Source: Sphingobacterium sp. (GTDB taxonomy: Bacteria > Bacteroidota > Bacteroidia > Sphingobacteriales > Sphingobacteriaceae). Taken from it: a stretch of 32,184 nt of DNA. The first letter of the stretch is position 1. Every line of letters begins with the position of its first letter. Positions 1 through 8,707 of this stretch are shown here, one piece after another. The position numbers and the translations under genes were made by a program. A model generated the notes under the pieces. That model was given only the letters and a program-made list of their open reading frames with translations, searched no databases and was not told where the DNA came from. The stretch is taken from NCBI GenBank assembly GCA_031277685.1, contig JAITLV010000313.1:1-32184 (forward strand), read 5' to 3'.

Positions 1-585
1 GTATCTATTGATATGGACAATGCGATGGCTGCCCGTGCGCAGATCAATGAGGTTGCACCAGTAAAAGTTTCTTTCAATGACATCGTTGTGAAAGCTGTTG
101 CCGTTGCATTGAAAAAACACCCTGCGGTGAATTCTTCATGGCAAGGTGATAAAATTCGTTTCAACGAACATACCAACATTGGTGTGGCTATGGCTGTTGA
201 AGATGGTTTGTTGGTTCCTGTTGTACGTTTTGCAGACGGTAAATCATTATCTCATATCTCTGCAGAGGTCAAAGATTTCGCTCAGAAAGCAAAAGCTAAA
301 AAATTACAGCCAGCGGATTGGGAAGGATCTACTTTTACAGTTTCTAACTTAGGAATGTTCGGAATAGATGAGTTTACTTCTATTATTAACTCTCCTGATG
401 GAGCTATTCTATCGGTGGGAGCTATCCAAGCTGTTCCAGTTGTGAAAAATGGAGCGGTAGTTCCTGGTAATGTCATGAAGGTAACTTTGGGCTGTGATCA
501 CCGTGTGGTAGATGGCGCAACAGGTGCTGCATTTTTACAGACTTTAAAAGCATTGGTAGAAAATCCGGTTAGATTACTAGCATAG
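1..585 (+). CDS. pdhC: Pyruvate dehydrogenase E2 (dihydrolipoamide acetyltransferase), C-terminal part
   Basis: The reading frame is open from the first base, so the gene starts upstream of the window; 194 C-terminal residues are visible. They form the 2-oxoacid dehydrogenase acyltransferase catalytic domain, which transfers the acetyl group from lipoamide to CoA in the cytoplasmic pyruvate dehydrogenase complex. The family signature HRVVDG is at visible residues 167-172, with the catalytic His and Asp intact, after the conserved GCD. The upstream segment SNLGMFGIDEFTSIIN is typical of pyruvate-type E2 rather than the succinyl-transferase (OdhB) type. The lipoyl and E1/E3-binding domains lie outside the window. 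A strong terminator follows directly. Confidence 0.93.
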   Translation, partial: VSIDMDNAMAARAQINEVAPVKVSFNDIVVKAVAVALKKHPAVNSSWQGDKIRFNEHTNIGVAMAVEDGLLVPVVRFADGKSLSHISAEVKDFAQKAKAKKLQPADWEGSTFTVSNLGMFGIDEFTSIINSPDGAILSVGAIQAVPVVKNGAVVPGNVMKVTLGCDHRVVDGATGAAFLQTLKALVENPVRLLA

Positions 586-609
586 ATTTCGCAAGCCAAT
601 AAAATATTA

Positions 610-639
610 GCCACTTTAGCAATAAAGTGGCTTTTTTTA
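610..639 (+). terminator. Rho-independent terminator after pdhC
   Basis: A perfect 9-bp stem (GCCACTTTA / TAAAGTGGC) with a GCAA tetraloop is followed by seven T. It lies 24 bp after the pdhC stop codon and should end that transcript. Confidence 0.9.
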
Positions 640-662
640 TTTCAAAAATTCGTTTTTTAATA

Positions 663-730
663 CTAAAATCTTCATTTTAGCATTATTATGTTTAAACTCT
701 ATTCTTTATTGAAAATCAAAAAAGAATAGA
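663..730. repeat. Two AT-rich inverted repeats between pdhC and the serine hydrolase gene
   Basis: CTAAAAT-cttc-ATTTTAG (663-680) is a perfect 7-bp hairpin. TCTATTCTTT (698-707) pairs perfectly with AAAGAATAGA (721-730) across a 13-base loop. Neither has a T-run placed to make a good terminator on the plus strand. They could be operators or RNA hairpins upstream of the next gene; no function is assigned. Confidence 0.4.
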
Positions 731-853
731 TGTCAATCAGCGCAGGCATAAGATAGTTGCGATCTATAAATCGTATAATAATGAAATACAGCATTGTCCT
801 TAACGATAGGGGCATGCATCATACAAAATAGAAAATCCAGGAGACACAAGTAC

Positions 854-2044
854 GTGAAATTATTTTTTTTAAAGGGAATGGTAGCTCTTTTGTTGGCATC
901 TACAGTAGCATGTAGTTCAAAAGAGAAAAAGCAAAAAGAGGCGGCAATAGCACAGGCAAAGATAGATAGTACAAGACTCATTTATAATCCTCAGGATGCA
1001 GATCCAAAGATCGATGCGTTTATGAAAAATCTGCACTCAAAGGCTGCATTTAATGGAAACGTACTCGTGGCAAAAGATGGCAAAATTCTTTATCAGAATA
1101 CATTTGGTTGGGCGAATTACCTGAAACGCGATAGCTTGAAGATTGATGATAGATTTGAATTGGCTTCGGTCACCAAACCATTAACCGCAGTAGGTACATT
1201 GAAGCTGGTTGAAGCAGGTAAGTTACGGTTGGATCAGACGATCAATGATTTCTATCCCGACTTTCCTTATCCGGGAATTACCATTAAAATGCTGTTGACC
1301 CATCGGTCAGGCCTTCCTAACTATGTTTATTTTTCGGAAGATCATTGGCCTGATCGCAAAAAGGGAATGACCAATCAGGATGTTATGAAAATGCTTACGG
1401 AATTTAAACCGAATAGATACGGTGCGCCTGGTGGCCGATTTTTCTATAATAATTCCAATTTTATGGTCTTAGGGGCTATTATTGAAAAGGTATCCAAGCA
1501 AGATTATGCGACCTATATGAAAGATAGTGTTTTCAATGTTGCGGGTATGACCAATACAGCAGCTTTATCTAAAGCGGTATACGATAAAATCCCAACGAAT
1601 GTCATTGGACACGATAAGGTATGGCGGAGATCTGTTGTACAGAACTTTCAAGATGGGCCATTGGGAGACAAGGGCGTCTACAGTACAGTGCGCGACCTCT
1701 ATCGCTTTGATCTGGCACTGAGAGATGGTCGATTGTTAAAGCAATCAACCTTGGATTCGGCCTATCGTGGTTACCCTGATGCCAAAAAAGGCATTTTTAG
1801 CTACGGCTACGGGTGGCGTACTTTTGAGCATGGGAACGATCATATTGTCTACCATACTGGATGGTGGCACGGTTTTCGTCACATCTATGTACGGGATCTG
1901 AAAAGAAATATTGTGATTGTTTTACTTTCAAATATGACAAATGGGAGTTTGGTGAAATTGGATGAACTCTACAAAATTTTAGGTATGCCAGTTTTACGTA
2001 AGAATGCATACAGCACTCATGGTGATTTTATTATTGATGAATAG
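854..2044 (+). CDS. Lipoprotein serine hydrolase, class C beta-lactamase fold
   Basis: A 396-residue exported serine hydrolase of the beta-lactamase/penicillin-binding-protein-like family (PF00144 type). The three active-site motifs are visible: SVTK at 105-108 (nucleophile Ser and Lys), YNN at 198-200, and HTG at 334-336 in place of KTG. The GTG at 854 is chosen because it gives a compact signal peptide ending at lipobox Cys20 (STVAC) and has an AGGAGA-like element about 8 bases upstream; the frame stays open back to a TTG at 794, and an ATG at 878 is too short a lead. Such proteins are often peptidases, esterases or D-amino-acid peptide hydrolases, and true beta-lactamase activity should not be assumed. 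The gene appears to stand alone. Confidence 0.85.
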   Translation: MKLFFLKGMVALLLASTVACSSKEKKQKEAAIAQAKIDSTRLIYNPQDADPKIDAFMKNLHSKAAFNGNVLVAKDGKILYQNTFGWANYLKRDSLKIDDRFELASVTKPLTAVGTLKLVEAGKLRLDQTINDFYPDFPYPGITIKMLLTHRSGLPNYVYFSEDHWPDRKKGMTNQDVMKMLTEFKPNRYGAPGGRFFYNNSNFMVLGAIIEKVSKQDYATYMKDSVFNVAGMTNTAALSKAVYDKIPTNVIGHDKVWRRSVVQNFQDGPLGDKGVYSTVRDLYRFDLALRDGRLLKQSTLDSAYRGYPDAKKGIFSYGYGWRTFEHGNDHIVYHTGWWHGFRHIYVRDLKRNIVIVLLSNMTNGSLVKLDELYKILGMPVLRKNAYSTHGDFIIDE

Positions 2045-2174
2045 ATCCATTGGATTTATCAATTTTGACAAACAGGAGAAGTACATTTTAGATTGGTATA
2101 ATGGAACTTTGAGGCACTCGTTAGTGAATGCTATATGAATGCCTTTGATGTGTATAATTGATGAACAGATAAGT

Positions 2175-2534
2175 ATGAAAAAGACATTAATCTTAGGTGC
2201 CAGTACGAATCCTTCGCGCTATTCAAATAAAGCCGCGAATATGCTCCGTAAACATGGACATGAAATTGTTAATATTGGTCTGAGCGGCGGGGAAGTAGCA
2301 GGTGTTCCTATTGAAGAAAAGGGTGAAGTACTTGCGGATATTGATACCGTGACGATGTACCTTGGCGAAAGAAATCAGAAGGAATATTATAATTATATTT
2401 TGGCAACAAAACCGAAACGGATTATTTTTAATCCGGGTGCCGAGAATCCTGAATTGGAACAATTGGCTATGGAAAACGGAATTAAAACCGAAAGAGCCTG
2501 TACTCTGGTATTATTGAGTACAGGTCAGTTTTAA
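2175..2534 (+). CDS. CoA-binding domain protein (PF13380-like)
   Basis: A 119-residue single-domain cytoplasmic protein with a Rossmann-like CoA-binding fold. The N-terminal MKKTLILGASTNPSRYSNKA gives the beta strand and glycine/serine loop typical of the family, and IIFNPGAENPEL matches its conserved C-terminal part. The frame extends upstream to 2139, but the ATG at 2175 starts directly at the first beta strand and is preferred. Members are small CoA-binding proteins of poorly defined function, related to the N-terminal part of succinyl-CoA synthetase alpha. It converges with the ROK gene, and the two stop codons overlap by 4 bp (2531-2534). Confidence 0.8.
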   Translation: MKKTLILGASTNPSRYSNKAANMLRKHGHEIVNIGLSGGEVAGVPIEEKGEVLADIDTVTMYLGERNQKEYYNYILATKPKRIIFNPGAENPELEQLAMENGIKTERACTLVLLSTGQF

Positions 2535-3781
2535 ATTTTTGACTTCTGGAGTAATTCAACAGACAAATACTTGGTGATAAAATAATTTGTCAGACCAATT
2601 GTATTGCTGTCCAGCGTTAAGCTCGATACTTTGATATCACAATGTTCTTTTAGGATCGCCATTGTATACGAATTGATCGCCTGTTGTATTGGAATGGTAA
2701 TTAATTCGTTTGCTTTGGCGATTTTTCCTCCTAAGACAATTAGTTCTGGATTGAGCAACTGAATCAGGGAGGCAAATGCTTTCCCTAGATTTGTACCCAA
2801 TTTAGAAATTTGGTTTATGGCAAATTGATCCCCTTTGTTAGCGGCCTCAATGATATGAGTAGGCGTTAAGTGGTCCAATTCTTCCTTATGTAATTCATTG
2901 AGCTTGGTAAGCTCTCCTTTTTGGATCTCCTGTTTTGCATTGTTGACCAAAGCAATCCCAGAAGCCACGGTTTCAAGACAGCCTCTTTTTCCACAATAAC
3001 ATAATTCGCCGTTGTCAATGAAAGGCATATGACCGACCTCACCGGAATAACCATCCCGTCCGAGATAAACTTCACCATTGGAAACTATGCCAAGGCCTAT
3101 TCCCCAATCCATTAATATAATGAGGCTATTTTTGGTGTTTTTGGCCAATCCGAATTTTAGTTCCGCATATGCAGCCCCCTTCACGTCGTTGAGTATATAG
3201 ACAGGCTTGTTATACTTGTTTTCGAAGTAGGCCGTGATAGATTGCGATGAATCATTTAAAAACGTTTCGTTCGTTCCTTCCTCAGCATTAATTAGGCCCG
3301 GCATACTAATGATCAACCCGGTTAAATTTTCGGTGTCTACCGATTTTTCTACCAGGTATTGATCAATGATCTGCGTAATATCATGGAGATTGTCAGCATT
3401 TCGGGATAATTCATTGTCTAATTCAACGGTTTCGGCTACACTGTTTTGGTTGTTGTCCATGATGCTCAATGTAATCGAAAAGCGTTGCAGTTCGATACAA
3501 AGTACTTGAAACAATCCATCACATAACCGATACAGATTGGGTTTGCGACCACCAATGGATTCACCTTTGTCAAATTGACGAACAATATTGTCTTCCAATA
3601 GTTCAGCAATTAAACTGTTAACTGTCGGAAGGCTCAACGAGAGGTTTTTTACAATATCATTTACCGATACAGATCCTAATTCGGCTATTAATTTTATAAT
3701 AGAAAGTTTATTGAATAGATTTTTCTTCTCAGGTTTGCTATCCAATTTTTTGTTGATCAGCAGGTTTACGGCTTTAGTCAT
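2531..3781 (-). CDS. ROK family transcriptional regulator (NagC/Mlc type)
   Basis: A 416-residue protein with an N-terminal winged helix-turn-helix (about 24-66, then the wing GGRKP at 77-81) and a ROK sugar-binding domain. The zinc signature is complete: GEVGHM with His251, and CYCGKRGCLE with Cys261, Cys263 and Cys268. The Asp of the sugar-binding ND pair (198-199) is kept. The glycine-rich phosphate loop (DxGxT) of ROK kinases is absent; the equivalent region reads CIELQRFSI. This points to a sugar-responsive repressor rather than a glucokinase. The target is unknown, but the neighbouring Gfo/Idh and DUF1080 genes on the same strand are natural candidates. I see no consensus promoter upstream. 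Confidence 0.88.
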   Translation of the reverse strand: MTKAVNLLINKKLDSKPEKKNLFNKLSIIKLIAELGSVSVNDIVKNLSLSLPTVNSLIAELLEDNIVRQFDKGESIGGRKPNLYRLCDGLFQVLCIELQRFSITLSIMDNNQNSVAETVELDNELSRNADNLHDITQIIDQYLVEKSVDTENLTGLIISMPGLINAEEGTNETFLNDSSQSITAYFENKYNKPVYILNDVKGAAYAELKFGLAKNTKNSLIILMDWGIGLGIVSNGEVYLGRDGYSGEVGHMPFIDNGELCYCGKRGCLETVASGIALVNNAKQEIQKGELTKLNELHKEELDHLTPTHIIEAANKGDQFAINQISKLGTNLGKAFASLIQLLNPELIVLGGKIAKANELITIPIQQAINSYTMAILKEHCDIKVSSLTLDSNTIGLTNYFITKYLSVELLQKSKI

Positions 3782-3884
3782 AAAACATCATATTTTGAAT
3801 TAGAATCCTAGATCCTTAATTTAATAAAAGTTTTGGAATCATTCGTTTATTTTTCTCACTTGTAAAACAAGCTGGGTCATTTAG

Positions 3885-3912
3885 AAAAAAGGGGATAAGA
3901 TACCTTATCCCC
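3885..3912 (-). terminator. Terminator after the HEAT/DUF1080 gene
   Basis: A perfect 9-bp stem (GGGGATAAG 3891-3899 / CTTATCCCC 3904-3912) with loop ATAC. The A-run at 3885-3890 becomes a U-run on the minus strand. It ends the Gfo/Idh-DUF1080 transcription unit, 21 bp past its last stop codon, and separates it from the ROK gene. Confidence 0.88.
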
Positions 3913-3933
3913 TCCATTTTATACTTCAAAATA

Positions 3934-6900
3934 CTATTTAAGTTTTTTTACACGAATGTCTTTGAAGAATACTTCTGTTCCATGACCTAAGAAACCAATA
4001 TGGCCACTTGTACGTTTCAAACCAGGATGTTGTTTTCCATCCAAGGTGCCATTTTTACTCGCCTCAGCAATATCCGCATCGACAATGACTGTACCGTTTA
4101 AAGTAACTTTGACACGATTGCCTTTTACATAGATTTCTTCAGAGTTCCATTCGCCCAAAGGTTTGAGGTAGCCTCTTTTGGCTGTTACTACGCCATAGAT
4201 AGAGCCATGATATTGATAAGGTTTTAGATCTTTATAGACATCAGCATCATTATCAAGTACTTGAATCTCCATCGCTTCGTATGCAGCATCACCTTCTAAA
4301 GGAGCACGTATACCTACACCATTATTGGCTCCTGAGGTTAATTTGAAGTCAAAACGATAGACAAAATCTCCGTATTCCTCTTTTGTATACAGGTTTCCTC
4401 CAAATTTAGCATTAGGATATACCCAGATATAACCTTCATCATTGACGATATAAGCTTTGTTCTCCGTCCATTTGTCCAGATTTGTTCCGTCAAATAGAAC
4501 TTCAAATCCTTCTTTTTTCTCCTGATCGCTTATTTTGAAGATCTGTTTTCTAGGAAATTCTTTGATGAAGAGATCTCTATAATATACAACGGAACCATGA
4601 GCTTGCAGTTCGATCTGTTCATTAGGGAAAATAGATTGGTTTCTGTCCCAATAATTTTCAAGTGGAATATTATCAGTGACCAATTGTCCATTTAACCAAA
4701 CGGTGACTTTATCGTCGACCATTTTGATTTTAAATGTATTCCATTCACCAGTAGCATTGTCAGCTACTTTCAATGGTTTGCTTTCGTTTTTTTGGTTGTT
4801 GTATAATCCTCCTGATCCTACTTGAGCACCTACTCTTGTATTAGCAATATCCCAGATTTGTACTTGTGGAGTACCTCTCAGGTAAATACCCGCATCGCCC
4901 TCAATACCACCATAGTTCTCCAATTTCCAATCTACAAGCATTTCGAAATCACCGTATTGTTTTATGGTAGCGAGATTGTCACCCTTACCGCTGAATACGA
5001 TTTCGCCATTAGTTGCAGACCAACCTTTGCGCATAATCTCATCTGCCTTAGCTTGTTCGGCAGCTAACGTTTTGGCGTTCATCTTACTCCGTTTGATTGG
5101 ATCGGCTACCAACCCTTTCCAGCCACTCAGGTCTTTGCCATTAAAAAGCGATACATAGCCTTCCTTTACAGGCATTTCGGATAAATAGCGCACGACAGCT
5201 TCTTTCAGGTAACCACTTTCGCTACCGGACAATTTGCCAATGACTTGCTCCAAGACCGCTCTGACTTTACTGCCATAATACTTATTGTCCATCGCGATAT
5301 TCATAGCTGTATTAGCGGCAGCTTCTCCCAATTGCGGATCAGCCATTTTATCTGCGGCAAAAATGAATGCTTGATAAGTACCTGTTGGTTGGAGGGCGGC
5401 AAGTGCGGCTTTCTTTTGTTCTACTGATTGTGCAACACTAAATGCATCACGCAATAAGAGGGTTTTTTGATCAGGTGTATTCGTGGATGAGGAGATTGAT
5501 TTGATCAATCCGTTGTAGACAGTATTAAATAAGTTGCCATCTTTTTCCGTTCTCGATAATGATATCAATTTAGGAAGAGCGTTGGCAGATGACCAGCTTG
5601 ACAATGACCTAATAGCAGCAGCGCGTAAATCAGGATTAGTATTATTCACATAATTGCTGACAGCTTGTAATGACTGATCGTCGCCAAGGCCTGCAAAGAT
5701 AGGGAAATACTTCGCAGCACTAGGCGCTGCAGATTTTGAGATATTAGCAGCTAATTTCCCTGTTAATCCGTTTGCATTTGGACTTGATTGAACAACATTG
5801 ACAATTGCTTTTTGCAGCAGTGCTGTGGATTTAGGATCTGTGCTCGTATTCAACCTATTGAAAAGTTCTTCAAGATCGGATTCCTGTGCAACATTTGGGA
5901 GCGCTTTGTTTATTGCTTCCTCTACGGTAGGATTTGTTGTTTTAATAGCCAAGACAGCTTTTGAAGAAGCATTATTGGAACGTTTGCTCAATATATCCAG
6001 TAATTGAACCTTTTTGCTGTCATCGACAGAAGCGAGCGCATTATTTACATCGTTGATGACATTGGCATCCTTTGAAGAGAGGATAAGTGCTTTAACAGAA
6101 TTGTTGAATTCTTGATCCGCATCAAACGCCTGAATAAGTGTGTTCGTCTCTTTGCCTTGTGAAAGCGTATTGATGGCACTTAACCCTGCTAGTTTTGCTA
6201 CTGGAGAAGTCGTTTTACCAACCAATGCCTGAATTGCTTGTAAGCTACTTGCAGATCCATTGTGTGCGAGATAGTTTAATACACTTTCCTGTACCTCTGG
6301 TGTACCTTTACTTGCTAGAGCGAGTAGACTTTTAGCATCGCTACCTTTACCATATTTTCCCAATAATTGTAAGGCAAGATTACGATATGCACCATTATCA
6401 CTTTTTACTGCAGACAGTAAATTTTTTTTCTGTTTACTTGGATCAATAGCGGCCAATAATCTGAGTGAAGCAAATTGCCCATTGATGGATTTTGCTTTTT
6501 GTGATTCCTGGAAGAATTTGTTCAGGAATTTGACAGCATCTTGGTCATGTTTATTATCTATCAACGATTGTGCATAGTCAATACCTAATCCGACAGCATC
6601 AAATTTGTCATAACTATATGCCGCATCATTCAATTTATTTTGGAATAGGGGAGCCGAAGCGGTACCACCAATTTTACTCAACGCTATTAATGCAGTGCGT
6701 TGGAAGGCATCTGAATTATATTTTTGGGTTAAATTCAGAATAGCATTTTCTGCATTCGCCACCTTTAAATCACCCAGTGCTGTTACAATGGCCGTGGCTG
6801 TTTTTTCTGTCGTTGAACTTGCTAATGCTTTTTCCAAGGCAGCGGCGGATTCGCTGGTACGGATAGATACTAAGGTTCTTGCTGCAGCATCTGCAAGGTA

Positions 6901-7335
6901 ATCGTTCGTTAGACAATTTGCTACGGCTGGGATCGCTGAATTGTCTGCACACTGACGTAGCAAACGTAACGCGAAAACTTGACTTGTGGGTTCGCTTAAT
7001 TGTGCTATGGATTTTGCTAGACCTTCAACAAATACTTTTTTTTGCTGTTCTTTTCCTGGTTGATTGATATAAAAAGAATAGCTGTTGGCAGCAAATTCAA
7101 TTGGAGCGTTATTACTACCTGGGGCTTTTAGTCCTTTTAGAAAAGTAACAATGTCATCGGAAGTAAACCCCTCCAGCTCATGCATGGCGAGCAGGAACTT
7201 TTCTTTTTCCTCTGCCGGCTGTTGGGCCAGCACGTCAGCTATTTTAGTAGCTGTGGTTCTATTTTGTGGTTGCTGGGCATATGAAGCGCTTGAAATGAGA
7301 AGCAATACGGCCAGCGAATTAAATATCTTTTTCAT
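3934..7335 (-). CDS. Secreted HEAT-repeat protein with two DUF1080 (3-keto-disaccharide hydrolase) domains
   Basis: A 1133-residue exported protein. A type I signal peptide ends near SASYAQQ (about residue 21). Residues of about 30-735 are Ala/Leu-rich helical repeats of HEAT type. Two consecutive DUF1080 domains (PF06439) follow: the first from about 737 (SLFNGKDLSGW) to 935, the second from about 948 (LFDGTNLDKW) to the end (FFKDIRVKKLK). Both keep the family's paired edge strands and the Trp after the DG/GK turn. DUF1080 proteins are concanavalin-like beta sandwiches linked to cleavage of 3-keto-glycosides. The gene lies 103 bp downstream of the Gfo/Idh gene on the same strand, so co-transcription is likely. 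The HEAT scaffold may bind a partner or polymer; this is inference. Confidence 0.87.
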   Translation of the reverse strand: MKKIFNSLAVLLLISSASYAQQPQNRTTATKIADVLAQQPAEEKEKFLLAMHELEGFTSDDIVTFLKGLKAPGSNNAPIEFAANSYSFYINQPGKEQQKKVFVEGLAKSIAQLSEPTSQVFALRLLRQCADNSAIPAVANCLTNDYLADAAARTLVSIRTSESAAALEKALASSTTEKTATAIVTALGDLKVANAENAILNLTQKYNSDAFQRTALIALSKIGGTASAPLFQNKLNDAAYSYDKFDAVGLGIDYAQSLIDNKHDQDAVKFLNKFFQESQKAKSINGQFASLRLLAAIDPSKQKKNLLSAVKSDNGAYRNLALQLLGKYGKGSDAKSLLALASKGTPEVQESVLNYLAHNGSASSLQAIQALVGKTTSPVAKLAGLSAINTLSQGKETNTLIQAFDADQEFNNSVKALILSSKDANVINDVNNALASVDDSKKVQLLDILSKRSNNASSKAVLAIKTTNPTVEEAINKALPNVAQESDLEELFNRLNTSTDPKSTALLQKAIVNVVQSSPNANGLTGKLAANISKSAAPSAAKYFPIFAGLGDDQSLQAVSNYVNNTNPDLRAAAIRSLSSWSSANALPKLISLSRTEKDGNLFNTVYNGLIKSISSSTNTPDQKTLLLRDAFSVAQSVEQKKAALAALQPTGTYQAFIFAADKMADPQLGEAAANTAMNIAMDNKYYGSKVRAVLEQVIGKLSGSESGYLKEAVVRYLSEMPVKEGYVSLFNGKDLSGWKGLVADPIKRSKMNAKTLAAEQAKADEIMRKGWSATNGEIVFSGKGDNLATIKQYGDFEMLVDWKLENYGGIEGDAGIYLRGTPQVQIWDIANTRVGAQVGSGGLYNNQKNESKPLKVADNATGEWNTFKIKMVDDKVTVWLNGQLVTDNIPLENYWDRNQSIFPNEQIELQAHGSVVYYRDLFIKEFPRKQIFKISDQEKKEGFEVLFDGTNLDKWTENKAYIVNDEGYIWVYPNAKFGGNLYTKEEYGDFVYRFDFKLTSGANNGVGIRAPLEGDAAYEAMEIQVLDNDADVYKDLKPYQYHGSIYGVVTAKRGYLKPLGEWNSEEIYVKGNRVKVTLNGTVIVDADIAEASKNGTLDGKQHPGLKRTSGHIGFLGHGTEVFFKDIRVKKLK

Positions 7336-7438
7336 TGAGATTATTTATCTTTTATCGGCATGATTTATCATAATTATTGACATCTGTCCTGTGTCGTAAT
7401 GTCTTTCTAATTTCTGATATTTCATCGGATTATAATTG

Positions 7439-8707
7439 TTAGATAGACCAAGGACCTCTCATTGGTTGGTGAATTAAACGATTCGCAGCGTCATCATCAA
7501 TAAATTGTTCATTTTGAGAATCATATTTTAATGAACGATTGAGACGCAGTGCTGCCAGGCCCATATTTACCAATGTACAGGAGCGGTGTCCATTTATTTC
7601 ATTGAGGGCGAATTTTTCGCGTGTCCTGACAGATTCCAAAAAGTCGGTGATTTGCGGTGCCGGCTCAGGGTATTGCGCCAGTTTCCTTTCCAAATCTGGT
7701 ATATCGGATGCAAATCCTTTGTATAATTTACCTTTAGGTCCTTCAATATAAGCTGCTTTCTCATCTTTGGCGTCACCATCTAAGATGATCTGACAGCCAT
7801 CCGCATAGGTGAAGGTTATTCTTCTCCAAGTGCCTACCGCATCGGGGTGTTGTTGTGGAGCATCTACTTCAACTGTGACTGGGCTTTCATTATCCTTGCC
7901 CAAGAAATATTGTACAGGATCCATGTAATGTTGTCCCATATCACCTAAGCCACCGCCATCATAATCCCAATATCCTCTAAAAGTGGTGTGCGTACGATGT
8001 TTGTTGTAGGGTTTATAAGGAGCTGGACCTAGCCAAAATTCGTAATCTAATTCTGCCGGAACTTTTTCCTCAGGTAAGTTTTCTTTTCCTACCCAGTAAA
8101 ATTTCCAGTCAAACCCTGTATGCTTACTTATTGTTACTTTCAATGGCCAACCCAACATGCCAGTATCTACTAGTTTTTTGATTTTACTAACAGGTACGTT
8201 CATCCCATAAAAGTCATCTTTAAAGCGAAACCAAGTGTTCAGGCGGAACATATTTCCATGTTGTGCAATGGCTTCCTTCACTTTCTTGCCTTCACCGATA
8301 GTCCGTGTCATTGGCTTTTCACACCAGATGTCCTTTCCTGCTTTAGCAGCTTCAATAGACATAAGGCCATGCCAATGTGGCGGAGTAGCAATGTGGACGA
8401 TATCTACTTCTGGAGATTTGATTAAATCTCTAAAATCATGATATTCTTTTATGCCACCACCTAAGTCGTTCTGTGCCGCGGCAAGATGGCTTGTGTCAAC
8501 GTCACAAATGGCAACGGTTTTTGTTCCGGCATAACCGAAGTGTCCACGGCCCATATTACCGACGCCAATTACTCCTTTGGTTAAGTGGTCACTCGGGGCA
8601 AGATAGCCTTGGCCTCCAAGTACAAAGCGTGGTACAATAGAAAATGCTGCAGCACCTACCACTGATTTTTTAATGAAATCACGCCTTGATGAATTCTGTT
8701 CTTTCAT
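7439..8707 (-). CDS. Tat-exported Gfo/Idh/MocA family oxidoreductase
   Basis: A 422-residue NAD(P)-dependent sugar oxidoreductase. The N-terminus carries a twin-arginine signal (SRRDFIKKS at 7-15, followed by a hydrophobic stretch to about 30), indicating folded export with bound cofactor. The Rossmann motif GVGNMG is at 48-53, the catalytic EKP at 130-132, and the family's Asp/His region GGGLGDMGQHYMD at 251-263. Such enzymes in Bacteroidetes oxidize sugars or glycosides at C3, and some relatives are GH109 glycosidases. With the downstream DUF1080 protein it forms a plausible oxidize-then-cleave pair in the periplasm. The substrate cannot be read from the sequence. Confidence 0.88.
   Translation of the reverse strand: MKEQNSSRRDFIKKSVVGAAAFSIVPRFVLGGQGYLAPSDHLTKGVIGVGNMGRGHFGYAGTKTVAICDVDTSHLAAAQNDLGGGIKEYHDFRDLIKSPEVDIVHIATPPHWHGLMSIEAAKAGKDIWCEKPMTRTIGEGKKVKEAIAQHGNMFRLNTWFRFKDDFYGMNVPVSKIKKLVDTGMLGWPLKVTISKHTGFDWKFYWVGKENLPEEKVPAELDYEFWLGPAPYKPYNKHRTHTTFRGYWDYDGGGLGDMGQHYMDPVQYFLGKDNESPVTVEVDAPQQHPDAVGTWRRITFTYADGCQIILDGDAKDEKAAYIEGPKGKLYKGFASDIPDLERKLAQYPEPAPQITDFLESVRTREKFALNEINGHRSCTLVNMGLAALRLNRSLKYDSQNEQFIDDDAANRLIHQPMRGPWSI

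Noticed and set aside
794..853. Longer serine hydrolase start at TTG 794
   Set aside because: It would bury the lipoprotein signal behind 20 polar residues; the GTG at 854 gives a normal signal peptide.
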